From Alphaproteobacteria bacterium (GTDB lineage Bacteria; Pseudomonadota; Alphaproteobacteria; SHVW01), in NCBI GenBank assembly GCA_016869645.1, contig VGDO01000008.1, forward strand, positions 1 to 63,825: a DNA stretch of 63,825 nucleotides, read 5' to 3'. The first letter of the stretch is position 1; each line of letters opens with the position of its first letter. This document shows positions 45,879 through 54,578 of this stretch, piece after piece. Position numbers and translations under genes: made by a program. The notes under the pieces are model-generated. The model was given only the letters and a program-made list of their open reading frames with translations. It did not search any database and had not been told where the DNA came from.

Positions 45879-45998
45879 ATTTCGGTGACAGTGCACTTAA
45901 ATCCACGTCTGTGGAGTTTCGCAATTTCGGCAACAATGCATTTGGTTAGAATCCACCCGGCATCGTTTGGAGCGAATTAAGTGCACTGTCACCGAAAT
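45879..45998. repeat. 22-bp perfect terminal inverted repeats (MITE-like)
   Basis: ATTTCGGTGACAGTGCACTT (plus AA) at 45879-45900 is repeated exactly inverted at 45977-45998, with 76 bp between. A short tandem GGTATTTCGGTGACA precedes it. The interior does not code for a recognisable protein, so it looks like a non-autonomous element or REPIN. Confidence 0.75.
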
Positions 45999-46004
45999 GA
46001 AATA

Positions 46005-46087
46005 GCAAGGCCGCGAGGATGCGTCGCGCCCGCGAGCGGGTCGCTCCTTGGATTTGGGCTCCGATGATGGGGGAACTCAGGTCCGGG
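46005..46087. repeat. 82-bp direct repeat, copy 2
   Basis: Near-identical to 45781-45862. It ends just before the stop codon of the SirB1-like gene. Confidence 0.8.
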
Positions 46088-46100
46088 CCTGGCCTGCCCG

Positions 46101-46976
46101 TTAATTTAGCCGTGCGCGCAGGGACTGGAGCAGCACGGCGGCGTCGTGCCGGTCGGCGCCGGTCTCGGCTGCGGCGCTGAGGAAACGCTCGAGCGCCTCG
46201 ATCGCGGCCTTGAGGTTGCCGAGATGGGCATGCAGAAGACCAGCCTCGCGCCACAGCGGCGCCTGGTCGGGCGCGAACAGCAGCATGCCTTCGATCACGC
46301 GCACCGCACGCTCGATCTGCTCGTCGCGGATCAGGCGCAGCTTGATGTTGTTCTGCAGCCGCAGCAGCACGTCGCGGTCGTCGGCGGCGCTGTAGTGCTC
46401 GGGGCTGAGCGAGGCCTTCTCACCCTGCGTGCGGCGCAAGAGTTCGCGCAGCTCGCTTGATTCACAGGCGCGCCCCGCGTTGAACGGGTCGAGAATGATC
46501 CGCCCGCCCTCGCCATCGAGCCGGATCAGGAAATGACCGGGAAAGTTCAGTCCGACCGCGGCCCAGCCCTGGGCGCGCGCCGCATGGATGTAGAGGATGC
46601 CCAGCGCCACCGGCAGCCCCTTGCGCCGGTCGATGACACGCATGAGGTTCGCGTTCTGCAGATCGTCATAGGTCAACCGGTCGCCCTCGTAGCCGTGCTT
46701 CTCGACCATGATCGCCGACAGCAACGCCTGGCGTCGCTCGATCGACAGTCCGGACTCGCCAGAGCCCTCGCCGGCCGTCGCTTCCGCCAAATCCTGCGCC
46801 AGCACGGTGAGGTGGTGACGATAGCGCTCGAGCGCCACGCGCGGCCGGTCGAAGCTGGCGAGCGCCAGCGCCGCCTCGGCAATGTCGACGACCGGGCCTT
46901 TGGTGCGCGCGATCCGCCGGAGAACCGCCTCGGCCTCGTTCCGCTCCTCGTTGCCGCTGACGACTGGTTCAGTCAC
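46101..46976 (-). CDS. SirB1-like transglutaminase-fold / TPR protein
   Basis: 291 residues. The first 190 are a SirB1-type transglutaminase-like domain: LLSAIMVEKHGYEGDRLTYDDLQNANL, RKGLPVALGILYIHAARAQGW and NFPGHFLIRLDGEGGRIILDPFNAG with the His and Asp of the triad; the usual Cys position appears replaced, so catalysis is doubtful. The last 90 residues form tetratricopeptide helices. The role is unclear; similar genes sit near BON and gshB genes. 14 bp separate it from the BON gene. Confidence 0.85.
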   Translation of the reverse strand: MTEPVVSGNEERNEAEAVLRRIARTKGPVVDIAEAALALASFDRPRVALERYRHHLTVLAQDLAEATAGEGSGESGLSIERRQALLSAIMVEKHGYEGDRLTYDDLQNANLMRVIDRRKGLPVALGILYIHAARAQGWAAVGLNFPGHFLIRLDGEGGRIILDPFNAGRACESSELRELLRRTQGEKASLSPEHYSAADDRDVLLRLQNNIKLRLIRDEQIERAVRVIEGMLLFAPDQAPLWREAGLLHAHLGNLKAAIEALERFLSAAAETGADRHDAAVLLQSLRARLN

Positions 46977-46990
46977 GCTCTTGCCTGGTC

Positions 46991-47605
46991 CTAGGAATCG
47001 AATCTTTTGGGGTCGTTCTTCAATCTGACGTGGCTCACCACGCGCCGCACATAGCTGATGTTGCGCGCATGGTTGATGACTCGGTCGAGCTCAGCGTCGG
47101 TCTGCGCCAGCCCGATCACGTAGACCGTGCCGTTGACGGTATCGATCGTGTAGTTGATCGCCTGAACCTCGCGGTCGAAAGTGAGCCTGGTCTTGAGCTG
47201 TGTCGAGATCCAGGCGTCACGCGCCGAATCGGCAAGCCCGCCGCGCTCCGTCACCTCGATCTCGTTGATCACTTCCTTGACGCCGTCGACCGCCCAGGCA
47301 ATGCGCACCGCCTCGACCCGCGTGTCCGGCGCCTTGACATTGCCGGTCAGCAGGACCCGCCCTTCGACGACCGACAGGCCGACCGAGCGGAACAGGTCGA
47401 AGCTCTGCGCCAGCCACCGGCTGTTGATTTCGGTGTAGATGCGCGCATCCGATGCCGTGCCCTTGAGGCCGCGCTCCTGCGCGCCGGCCAAGCCGACCGT
47501 GGCGCCCGCGCCGACCGTCAGTCCGACGGGGTCGCAGGCCGCCAGAAACGTCGCACCGATGAGCGCCATGCCGACCACCACGCCGCGCACAATCCGTCCG
47601 GCCAT
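46991..47605 (-). CDS. BON-domain lipoprotein (DolP/YraP-like)
   Basis: 204 residues from ATG 47605. The lipobox LAAC ends a short signal peptide; two BON domains follow (about residues 50-110 and 125-200), recognisable by VEGRVLLTGNVKAPDTRVEAVRIAWAVDGVKEVINEIEV and VNGTVYVIGLAQTDAELDRVINHARN. BON lipoproteins help keep the outer membrane intact. ATG 47638 would add 11 residues. The neighbours yraN, rsmI and lppC upstream form the same conserved block as in other proteobacteria. Confidence 0.85.
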   Translation of the reverse strand: MAGRIVRGVVVGMALIGATFLAACDPVGLTVGAGATVGLAGAQERGLKGTASDARIYTEINSRWLAQSFDLFRSVGLSVVEGRVLLTGNVKAPDTRVEAVRIAWAVDGVKEVINEIEVTERGGLADSARDAWISTQLKTRLTFDREVQAINYTIDTVNGTVYVIGLAQTDAELDRVINHARNISYVRRVVSHVRLKNDPKRFDS

Positions 47606-47665
47606 CCTCGTCCACCCCCGCGGAATCAGACGAACCATTCTACACCAAGGCGGCGCCGGCGCCGC

Positions 47666-48031
47666 TCAGTCGTCGTTGCGCCAGGCATCGACGATGTGGC
47701 GCGGCGGACGCCACGGCTCGACCAGGATAACGTCATAACGCCAATCGAGTGCCGCCCATTCCGGGTGCGCCTGGAGCAGCCAGCCAGCCGCGCGCTCAAT
47801 GCGCCGGCGCTGGTGCGGCTGGACGAACTCGCCGGCGGCAGACGGGTCGCCGCGTCCCTTGACCTCGACGATGGCGACGGTGCGGCCCCGCCGGGCGACG
47901 ATGTCGATTTCGCCGACCGGCGTGCGCAGGTCGCGCGCGACGATCCGATAGCCCTTGAGTCGAAGCGCCAGAGTGCACAGCAGCTCGGCGCGCCGTCCGA
48001 ACCGCCAGCGTCGCCGGCGATCTTCGATCAT
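47666..48031 (-). CDS. yraN: UPF0102 protein YraN
   Basis: 121 residues with a PD-(D/E)XK nuclease-like core: GRRAELLCTLALRLKGYRIVARDLRTPVGEIDIVARRGRTVAIVEVKGR. Function is still unsettled; the family is Holliday-junction-resolvase-like. Its start overlaps the rsmI stop by 4 bp. Confidence 0.9.
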   Translation of the reverse strand: MIEDRRRRWRFGRRAELLCTLALRLKGYRIVARDLRTPVGEIDIVARRGRTVAIVEVKGRGDPSAAGEFVQPHQRRRIERAAGWLLQAHPEWAALDWRYDVILVEPWRPPRHIVDAWRNDD

Positions 48032-48987
48032 CTCGGCTTGTCGGCGCTGCGCAGAGCGAGCGCGCGGGTGTAGACATCGCGCCGCTTGGCCCCCGTCGCA
48101 CGGGCGACGGCTTCAGCCGCGTCACGCAGGCTCATGCCTGCCAGCGCCTGCTCGAGCTGTCGGTCGATGTCGTCACCGCTCGACGCCGCCTGCTCGGCGG
48201 GCGGGCCGATGACGACCACGACCTCGCCCAGGGGCGCGCCTGCCTCGGCATAGTGCCGGGCGAGCGCCCCGAGATCGCCGCGGCGGACTTCCTCGAAGCG
48301 CTTGGTCAGCTCGCGCGCCACGGCGGCCTGTCGCGCGCCCAAGGTTTCCGCCATGGCGGCGAGGCTTTCGGCCAGGCGCTGCGGCGCCTCCAGGAAAACG
48401 ATTGTCGCCCGAAGGGACGCGAGCTCGCCGAGCGCGCTCCGGCGCGGGCCTGCCTTGCTTGGCAGGAAGCCGGCGAAGAGGAAGCGGTCGGTGGGAAGAC
48501 CGGACAGCACGAGTGCAGCGAGCAGCGAGGAAGGGCCCGGCGCCGTCGTCACGGGCACGCCCGCGTCGAGCGCCGCGCGCACGAGCTTATAGCCCGGGTC
48601 CGAGATCAGGGGCGTGCCGGCGTCCGAGACGAGGGCGATCCGCTCGCCGCGCGCCAGCCGTGCCAGCAGCGCCGGCCGCGCGCGCTCCGCATTGTGGTCG
48701 TGATAGGCGGTCAGCGAGGTGGCGATGCCGTGGCGCGCCAGCAGCTTGGAGGTAACGCGCGTGTCCTCGCAGGCGATGACGTCGGCCGCGCTCAGGATGT
48801 CGAGGGCGCGCAGCGTGACATCGCGCGCATGCCCGATCGGTGTCGCGACGAGATAGAGGCCGGGCGCCAATTCGCTCCGGGCCTCGGCTGCGGTCCGGCT
48901 CGCCCCATCTTGGCCGGGCGCTTCGGGCGCTTCTGGGGCGCCAGCCGTCGTTTCGCCGCTTTCCGATGTCAGATTTCCCGAAGGCAC
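48028..48987 (-). CDS. rsmI: 16S rRNA (cytidine1402-2'-O)-methyltransferase
   Basis: SAM-dependent 2'-O methylation of C1402 in the decoding centre. LYLVATPIGHARDVTLRALDILSAADVIACEDTR and SDAGTPLISDPGYKLVRAAL are diagnostic, with GPSSLLAALVLSGLPTDRFLFAGFLP. The open frame runs further upstream into the divergent lppC region; GTG 48987 (MPSGNLTSES) is preferred, giving 319 residues with a short disordered start. A start nearer LAPGLYLVATP cannot be excluded. Confidence 0.93.
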   Translation of the reverse strand: MPSGNLTSESGETTAGAPEAPEAPGQDGASRTAAEARSELAPGLYLVATPIGHARDVTLRALDILSAADVIACEDTRVTSKLLARHGIATSLTAYHDHNAERARPALLARLARGERIALVSDAGTPLISDPGYKLVRAALDAGVPVTTAPGPSSLLAALVLSGLPTDRFLFAGFLPSKAGPRRSALGELASLRATIVFLEAPQRLAESLAAMAETLGARQAAVARELTKRFEEVRRGDLGALARHYAEAGAPLGEVVVVIGPPAEQAASSGDDIDRQLEQALAGMSLRDAAEAVARATGAKRRDVYTRALALRSADKPR

Positions 48988-49070
48988 GGTTTCCCGCGGG
49001 CGCCGTTTACTTCGTGCAGCCGTCTCGCTAGGCTCTTCGACATCGCCGCCGCTGAATTTGGAGCCATGGT

Positions 49071-50561
49071 TTGCCGTTGATCCCGCCAGAGATCCGCGCC
49101 CCGATCCGCGTCTCAAACGGCTTGTCCTGGCGCTGCCTGGTTTCATCGTCCCCGCGCTCCGGTCCGGCTGCCCGCGCTTCGGCATGGTTGGCGGCAGTGC
49201 TGCTGGTCGTCGCCGGACTGTCGCTGGCATCGTGCGGCGGCAGCGTTAGGGTACCGGAGGCGTCCGCTCCGCGACAAGCGGCGCCCGTCCAGCCGATCCA
49301 GCCCGCGCCGGCGGAACCGCCGGGGATCACCGCCGAGCCAGTGCCCGAACGGCCGCCAGCCGACCCGTCGGTCTCGGTCAATCCGTTGGCGGACCCGGCC
49401 GCGCCCGGCGGCATTCGCCTGACGCGGCCGCGCGGCGCCAAGTCGCGTGTCGCCCTGCTGCTGCCGCTATCCGGGCGTGAAGCAGTGCTGGGTGCCGCCC
49501 TGCTCGACGCCGCTCAGCTCGCGGTCTTCGAGGTCGCCGACAAGAGCTTCGAGCTGATGCCCTTCGATTCGGGCGATACGCCGGCTGGCGCCATCGCCGC
49601 CGCGGAGAAGGCGATTGCCGCGCAAGTCAGCCTGATCCTGGGCCCGGTTTTCGCCAGTGCGACCACGGCGATTGCGCCGATGGCAGCCGACGCCGGAATC
49701 AACGTCATCTCATTTTCAAACGATCGCTCGATCGCCGGCGGCAACATCTTCGTCATGGGCTTGCTGCCGGCGCCGCAGATCGTACGCGCGGTCGGCTATG
49801 CGGCATCGAAGGACATTCTGCGCTTTGCCATCTTCGCGCCTGACACGGACTATGGAAGGCTGATCGCCGATGCTCTGCGCCAGGCAAGCGAGCAGGCCGG
49901 CGGCACGATCGTGCTCGAGCGCTTCTACAGTCCGCAGACCGCCGATCTCGCGCCCGAGGTGCGACGGCTCGGCGACTACGACCGTCGGCGCGGACGCGCC
50001 CAGGCCCAGCAGCGTCAGGCCGGCACGGCGCCGCGCCGCCCCAACCAGGTCGAGGACATGGAGGATCTGCCTTTCCAGGCGCTGATCCTGCCGGAGTTCG
50101 GCGAGCGCCTGAAATCCTTGGCACCGCTGCTGCCCTTCTACGGCGTCGACAAGGTCAAGCTGATCGGCACCAGCCAATGGGACGATCCGAGCCTCTTCAA
50201 CGAGCCTGCTCTGTTCGGCGCATGGTATGCCGCGCCGGCTTCGGCCGAGCGCGCCGCTTTCGTGCAGCGCTACGAGCGCGCCTTCGGCCGCCGGCCGCAC
50301 CGGCTCGCTTCGCTCGCCTATGACGCGACCGCGCTCGCTGCCGTGCTGGCACGCCAGCCCGTGCTGGCAAGCGCCGGATCGAGCTCCGAGTTCAGCGCCG
50401 CGACGCTGCAGCAGCCCTCCGGCTTCCAGGGCGTGGATGGCATCTTCCGCTTCGGCGCCGATGGCGCGGTCGAGCGCGGTCTTGCCATGTTCGAGATCGT
50501 CCAGCGCGGCCAACGCGTCATCGACCCCGCACCCGAAAGCTTCGCCGGTGCGATCAATTAG
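49071..50561 (+). CDS. penicillin-binding protein activator (LppC/LpoA-like lipoprotein)
   Basis: About 496 residues. A signal peptide with lipobox LASC is followed by a long Pro-rich linker and a type 1 periplasmic-binding fold: RVALLLPLSGREAVLGAALLDAAQLAVFE, LILGPVFASATTAIAP and FAIFAPDTDYGRLIADALRQ. It is expected at the outer membrane, stimulating peptidoglycan synthases. Start is uncertain: TTG 49071 is the furthest consistent one. It is divergent from rsmI with a short shared region. Confidence 0.85.
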   Translation: MPLIPPEIRAPIRVSNGLSWRCLVSSSPRSGPAARASAWLAAVLLVVAGLSLASCGGSVRVPEASAPRQAAPVQPIQPAPAEPPGITAEPVPERPPADPSVSVNPLADPAAPGGIRLTRPRGAKSRVALLLPLSGREAVLGAALLDAAQLAVFEVADKSFELMPFDSGDTPAGAIAAAEKAIAAQVSLILGPVFASATTAIAPMAADAGINVISFSNDRSIAGGNIFVMGLLPAPQIVRAVGYAASKDILRFAIFAPDTDYGRLIADALRQASEQAGGTIVLERFYSPQTADLAPEVRRLGDYDRRRGRAQAQQRQAGTAPRRPNQVEDMEDLPFQALILPEFGERLKSLAPLLPFYGVDKVKLIGTSQWDDPSLFNEPALFGAWYAAPASAERAAFVQRYERAFGRRPHRLASLAYDATALAAVLARQPVLASAGSSSEFSAATLQQPSGFQGVDGIFRFGADGAVERGLAMFEIVQRGQRVIDPAPESFAGAIN

Positions 50562-50645
50562 GGCGAATGCCATCGACCTGCACATCACCTTCCACTCTGC
50601 ACTCCCCACGTAGGCAGGGATCTCGAGCGTGGACAGAAATTTTCG

Positions 50646-50690
50646 CTCCCCCGTGAGGGGGGTTTGGACCGCAAAGCGGTCCAAAAGGGT
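50646..50690. other. inverted repeats between lppC and pcaB
   Basis: A CCCCC-GTGA-GGGGG stem is followed by TTTGGACCGC-AAA-GCGGTCCAAA (10-bp perfect stem, 50663-50685). It lies about 100 bp after lppC and may terminate it or be a small repeat; the A-flank after the second stem is short. Confidence 0.45.
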
Positions 50691-50753
50691 GGGCGTGAAA
50701 CGAGCTTCGGCGATTGGCTGCTTGCTCGCTCATTGTCGCAGAGGCTCGAATTG

Positions 50754-52130
50754 ATGGCAGATCGTGTGAGCCATGCCCCGCTCCTCGGCCTGCTGTTCGG
50801 CACGGAGGCCGCTTTCGGGCTGTTCTCCGACCAGGCGCGCCTGCAAGGCATGCTCGACTTCGAGGCGGCGCTGGCCCGCGCCGAAGCTCGCCTCGGTGTC
50901 ATTCCCGCCAATGCCGCACCGGCCATCGTCGACAAATGCCGCGCCGAGCTGTTCGATCTGGACGCTCTGGCGCGTGCCGCGGCAGGCGCAGGCAATCTCG
51001 CGATCCCCATGGTCAAGCAGCTGACCGAGCTGGTCGCCCGCGCCGACCAGGACGCGGCGCGCTTCGTTCACTGGGGCGCGACCAGCCAGGACGCCATCGA
51101 CACCGGCCTCTTGCTGCAGCTGCGCCATTTTCTCGATCTCGCGGACGGCGACCTCGCCCGCCTGTCGGACGCGCTGGCACGCCTGACCGAAGCGCACGGA
51201 CAGACGCCGATGGTCGGGCGCACCTGGATGCAGCACGCGCTGCCGATCACCTTCGCCCTCAAGACGGCGGGTTGGCTCGATGCGATCGAGCGTCACCGCC
51301 GGCGCTTCGCCGAGCTGCGTCCGCGCCTGCTCGTCGTGCAGTTCGGCGGTGCCGCCGGCACGCTCGCCGCCCTCGGCCCGCGCGGCCTCGACGTCGCCGA
51401 GGCGTTGGCGCGCGAACTCGATCTCGGCCATCCCGCCATGCCCTGGCACGGCCAGCGCGACCGCATGGCCGAGGTCGCAGCACTGCTCGGACTCGTCCTC
51501 GGCACATTGGGCAAGATGGCGCGCGACCTGTCGTTGCTGATGCAGACCGATGTCGGCGAGGCGTTCGAGCCGGCCGCCGCCGGCCGCGGCGGCTCTTCGA
51601 CCATGCCGCACAAGCGCAATCCCGTCGCGGCTGCCGCCGTTCTCGCCGCGGCGACGCGTGCGCCCGGCCTCGTCGCGACCATGTTGTCGGCCATGGTCCA
51701 GGAGCATGAGCGCGGCCTCGGCGGCTGGCATGCCGAATGGGAAACGCTGCCCGAGCTGTGCCGTCTCATGGCCGGCGCGCTACACCAGATGGCCGAGACC
51801 ATGGCGGGGCTCGAGCTCGACCCCGTGCGCATGCGCGCCAATCTCGACGCGACCAACGGTCTGATCATGGCCGAGGCGGTGACGATTGCGCTCGGCTCGG
51901 CGCTCGGTCGGCTCGCTGCGCACGAGCTCGTCGAGCAAGCCTGTCGGGAGGCGGCGCGCAGCAAGCGGCACCTCAGGGATGTGCTGGCGGCGCATGAGAC
52001 GGTCGGCAAGCATCTGAGCGTCCAGGATCTCGACCGGCTGTTCCAGCCGCTCCACTATGTCGGCCAGGCCGGCCGCTTCGTCGCGCGTGTGCTGGGCGCG
52101 CGCGTCGTGGCGGGACCGCGCGACAAATAA
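50754..52130 (+). CDS. pcaB: 3-carboxy-cis,cis-muconate cycloisomerase
   Basis: Second step of the protocatechuate branch of the beta-ketoadipate pathway. 458 residues of the fumarase/aspartase superfamily with the signature GGSSTMPHKRNPV near residue 280, HWGATSQDAIDTGLLLQ, and MVQEHERGLGGWHAEWETLPEL. ATG 50754 follows AGAGG; the earlier in-frame codons look non-coding. First gene of pcaB-pcaD-(pcaC remnant)-pcaH-pcaG. Confidence 0.92.
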   Translation: MADRVSHAPLLGLLFGTEAAFGLFSDQARLQGMLDFEAALARAEARLGVIPANAAPAIVDKCRAELFDLDALARAAAGAGNLAIPMVKQLTELVARADQDAARFVHWGATSQDAIDTGLLLQLRHFLDLADGDLARLSDALARLTEAHGQTPMVGRTWMQHALPITFALKTAGWLDAIERHRRRFAELRPRLLVVQFGGAAGTLAALGPRGLDVAEALARELDLGHPAMPWHGQRDRMAEVAALLGLVLGTLGKMARDLSLLMQTDVGEAFEPAAAGRGGSSTMPHKRNPVAAAAVLAAATRAPGLVATMLSAMVQEHERGLGGWHAEWETLPELCRLMAGALHQMAETMAGLELDPVRMRANLDATNGLIMAEAVTIALGSALGRLAAHELVEQACREAARSKRHLRDVLAAHETVGKHLSVQDLDRLFQPLHYVGQAGRFVARVLGARVVAGPRDK

Positions 52131-52142
52131 CGGAGAGACGCC

Positions 52143-52922
52143 TTGCCGGAGATCGACGCGGGCGGCGTGCGGATGACCTATCGATTCGACGGGCCGGACG
52201 GAGCGCCGCTGCTCCTGCTGTCGAATTCGCTCGGCACCGAGTTCGGCATGTGGGACGGGCAGATCGCGACTCTGACCCGGCACCGCCGCGTGCTGCGCTA
52301 CAACACGCGCGGCCACGGCAAGTCGGCGCTGCCGCCGGGGCCCTACAAGATCGCCGATCTTGGTGGCGACGTGATTGCGCTGCTCGACGGTCTCGGCCTC
52401 GCGCGCGTCGATTACTGCGGACTGTCGATGGGCGGCATGATCGGCATGTGGCTCGCCATCAATGCGCCGGGGCGCCTCGGGCGGCTGGCCCTGTGCAACA
52501 CATCGGCCGGCATCGGCGCCACCGAGCTATGGAACCAGCGCATCGCCAAGGTCGAGGCCGAGGGCATGGCTGGCATCGCGCCGGCCGTGCTCGAGCGCTG
52601 GTTCACGGCGGGCTTTCGCAAGCGCGAGCCCGCCGTGGTCGAGCGCATCAGGACCATGCTGCTGGCGACTCCCGCTGACGGGTATGTCGCCTGCAGTGCT
52701 GCGGTGCGCGACCACGATGTGCGTGAGCAGCTCGCGACCATCAAGGCGCCGACGCTGGTCGTCGCCGGCCGGCACGATGCCGCGACGCCACCCGAGCAGG
52801 GCAGGCTGATTGCCGATCGGGTGCCGGGCGCCCGCTACGTCGAGTTGGAGGCGGCGCATCTGTCGAACATCGAGGCGGCCGACGCATACAACGCGGCGCT
52901 CAGCGGTTTCATCGGAAAATAG
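52143..52922 (+). CDS. pcaD: 3-oxoadipate enol-lactonase
   Basis: Alpha/beta hydrolase of 259 residues that opens the enol-lactone to 3-oxoadipate. Nucleophile elbow GLSMGGMIGMW, acid in VVAGRHDAATPPEQG and histidine in ELEAAHLSNIE. TTG start at 52143 with CGGAGAG upstream; 12 bp after pcaB. Because pcaC is damaged just downstream, the step before this enzyme must come from elsewhere. Confidence 0.9.
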   Translation: MPEIDAGGVRMTYRFDGPDGAPLLLLSNSLGTEFGMWDGQIATLTRHRRVLRYNTRGHGKSALPPGPYKIADLGGDVIALLDGLGLARVDYCGLSMGGMIGMWLAINAPGRLGRLALCNTSAGIGATELWNQRIAKVEAEGMAGIAPAVLERWFTAGFRKREPAVVERIRTMLLATPADGYVACSAAVRDHDVREQLATIKAPTLVVAGRHDAATPPEQGRLIADRVPGARYVELEAAHLSNIEAADAYNAALSGFIGK

Positions 52923-52932
52923 GAAGGCAACC

Positions 52933-53243
52933 ATGACGACGGTCCCTGAACTCTTCGACAGCGGCTTGGCCGTGCGCATGGATGGCGAATTCTCAGACAG
53001 GCTCCCAAGCCAGGACTTGACCGCAAGACCAGGGGCATGCTGACCATCGCCATGCTGGCGGCGCTCGGGCACCATGATGAGCTCAAGCTGCACATCCGCG
53101 CCACGCGCAACACGGGCGTGTCGCCGGACGAGATCAAGGAAATCCTGCTGCAGGCCGCTGTCTATGCCGGGGTGCCCGCTGCCGGCGCGGCGTTCAAGCA
53201 TGCCGGCGAAGCCTATGCGGAACTCGAGAAGGACAAGAGATGA
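52933..53243 (+). pseudogene. pcaC: 4-carboxymuconolactone decarboxylase remnant
   Basis: The first frame starts MTTVPELFDSGLAVR, a normal pcaC opening, but soon loses similarity and stops. The second frame resumes with PKPGLDRKTRGMLTIAMLAALG then KLHIRATRNTGVSPDEIKEILLQAAVYAGVPAAG to a stop at 53243. About 50 residues between the two, containing much of the N-terminal half, are missing. An ATG at 53037 could still give a 68-residue C-terminal fragment. The stop overlaps pcaH by 4 bp as in an intact operon. Confidence 0.75.
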
Positions 53244-53947
53244 GCGATCCGATCGGTTACCGGCGCGAGCAGCCAGATCGGCAGCCGCCCTATCTGCATC
53301 CGGCCTATGGCAGCACGGTCAAGCGCGCGCCCAGTCGGGCTCCCGTGAGGATCGTCGCGACGCTGTCGGAAGTCACCGGCCCGAGCTTCAGCAAAGACGG
53401 CTGGAACGGGCCGGACGCGGCCGATCTCATTCACCACCATGAGGCGGAGCCGCAGGGCCAGCGCATCATCCTCGCCGGCCGCGTGCTCGACGAGGACGGC
53501 CGCCCGGTGCCGAGCACGTTGCTTGAGCTCTGGCAGTGCAATTCGGCCGGGCGCTATCACCATGAAGGCGACCAGCATGACGCGCCGCTCGACCCCAATT
53601 TCCACGGCGGGGGCCATGTCGTCACCGGAGCCGATGGCGGCTACCGCTTTCTCACGATCAAGCCGGGCGCCTACCCCTGGCGCAACCAGCACAATGCTTG
53701 GCGCCCCGCGCATATCCACTTCTCCGTGTTCGGCCCGGCCTTCGCGACGCGGCTGATCACGCAGATGTATTTCCCCGGCGATCCGCTGCTTCCGCTCGAT
53801 CCGATCTTCAACGCCACGGCCGACGAGGAAGCGAGGCACCGTCTGATCTCGACCTACGATCATTCGCTGAGCGAGCCCGAATATGCGCTGGGCTACCGCT
53901 TCGATATCGTTTTGCGCGGGCGCAATGCCACCCCGATGGAGTCTTGA
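53240..53947 (+). CDS. pcaH: protocatechuate 3,4-dioxygenase beta subunit
   Basis: Iron subunit of the intradiol ring-cleaving enzyme, 235 residues. The two tyrosine ligands lie in GRYHHEGDQHD and PGAYPWRN, the histidine ligands in WRPAHIHFSVFG, as in other PcaH proteins; the N-terminal PPYLHPAYGSTVKRAP is typical. It overlaps the pcaC remnant by 4 bp and is followed directly by pcaG. Confidence 0.95.
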   Translation: MSDPIGYRREQPDRQPPYLHPAYGSTVKRAPSRAPVRIVATLSEVTGPSFSKDGWNGPDAADLIHHHEAEPQGQRIILAGRVLDEDGRPVPSTLLELWQCNSAGRYHHEGDQHDAPLDPNFHGGGHVVTGADGGYRFLTIKPGAYPWRNQHNAWRPAHIHFSVFGPAFATRLITQMYFPGDPLLPLDPIFNATADEEARHRLISTYDHSLSEPEYALGYRFDIVLRGRNATPMES

Positions 53948-53949
53948 GC

Positions 53950-54525
53950 GTGGCGAAGCTGTTCCCCACCGCATCCCAGACGATCGGTCCGTTCTTTCAT
54001 CACGGTCTCGACCGGCCGGGCTGGGAGGATCTGACGACCGAGGGGCCGCTCGGCCAGACGATCCTACTCGAAGGCCGCATCGTCGATGGCGACGGCCAGC
54101 CCCTGGGCGACGCGCTGATCGAGATCTGGCAGGCCAACGCGGCCGGACGCTATGCCCATCCGGAGGACAAGCAGGCGAAGCCGCTCGATCCCAGGTTCCG
54201 TGGCTTCGGCCGCGTCAAGACGGCGAAGGACGGCACCTACCGCTTCACGACGATCAAGCCGGGCGCCGTGCCCGGGCGCGGCAACGCCATGCAGGCGCCG
54301 CACATCAATATGACGATCTTCGCGCGTGGCCTGCTGCGCCACCTGGTGACGCGTGTCTACTTTGCCGACGAGTCGGCGAACGGGACGGATCCGGTGCTCA
54401 ACAGCATCGAGAATGCCGCGGCGCGGCGCACGCTGGTGGCGCAAGCAAACGGCGGCACGCCGCCGAGCTATCGCTTCGACATCGTGCTCCAGGGCAAGGG
54501 CGAGACGGTGTTTTTCGACGTTTAG
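53950..54525 (+). CDS. pcaG: protocatechuate 3,4-dioxygenase alpha subunit
   Basis: 191 residues, the non-iron partner of PcaH: FPTASQTIGPFFHHGLDRPGWEDLT, ILLEGRIVDGDGQPLGDALIEIWQANAAGRYAHP and PHINMTIFARGLLRHLVTRVYFADE. GTG 53950 is chosen; TTG 53944, overlapping the pcaH stop, is possible. Last gene of the pca cluster; a dispersed 19-bp repeat follows about 25 bp later. Confidence 0.95.
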   Translation: MAKLFPTASQTIGPFFHHGLDRPGWEDLTTEGPLGQTILLEGRIVDGDGQPLGDALIEIWQANAAGRYAHPEDKQAKPLDPRFRGFGRVKTAKDGTYRFTTIKPGAVPGRGNAMQAPHINMTIFARGLLRHLVTRVYFADESANGTDPVLNSIENAAARRTLVAQANGGTPPSYRFDIVLQGKGETVFFDV

Positions 54526-54550
54526 GCTGGAGCATTGCTCTAGCTCGGGA

Positions 54551-54569
54551 AAAGGGGACATTCATCTTT
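54551..54569. repeat. AAAGGGGACATTCATCTTT repeat, second copy
   Basis: Exact 19-bp match to 23715-23733, here without the inverted second arm. Located just past pcaG. Confidence 0.65.
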
Positions 54570-54578
54570 GTGTCGGCT

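Noticed and set aside
45781..46087. Possible CRISPR array
   Set aside because: Only two long direct repeats with an inverted repeat between them; no regular spacer spacing and no cas genes.
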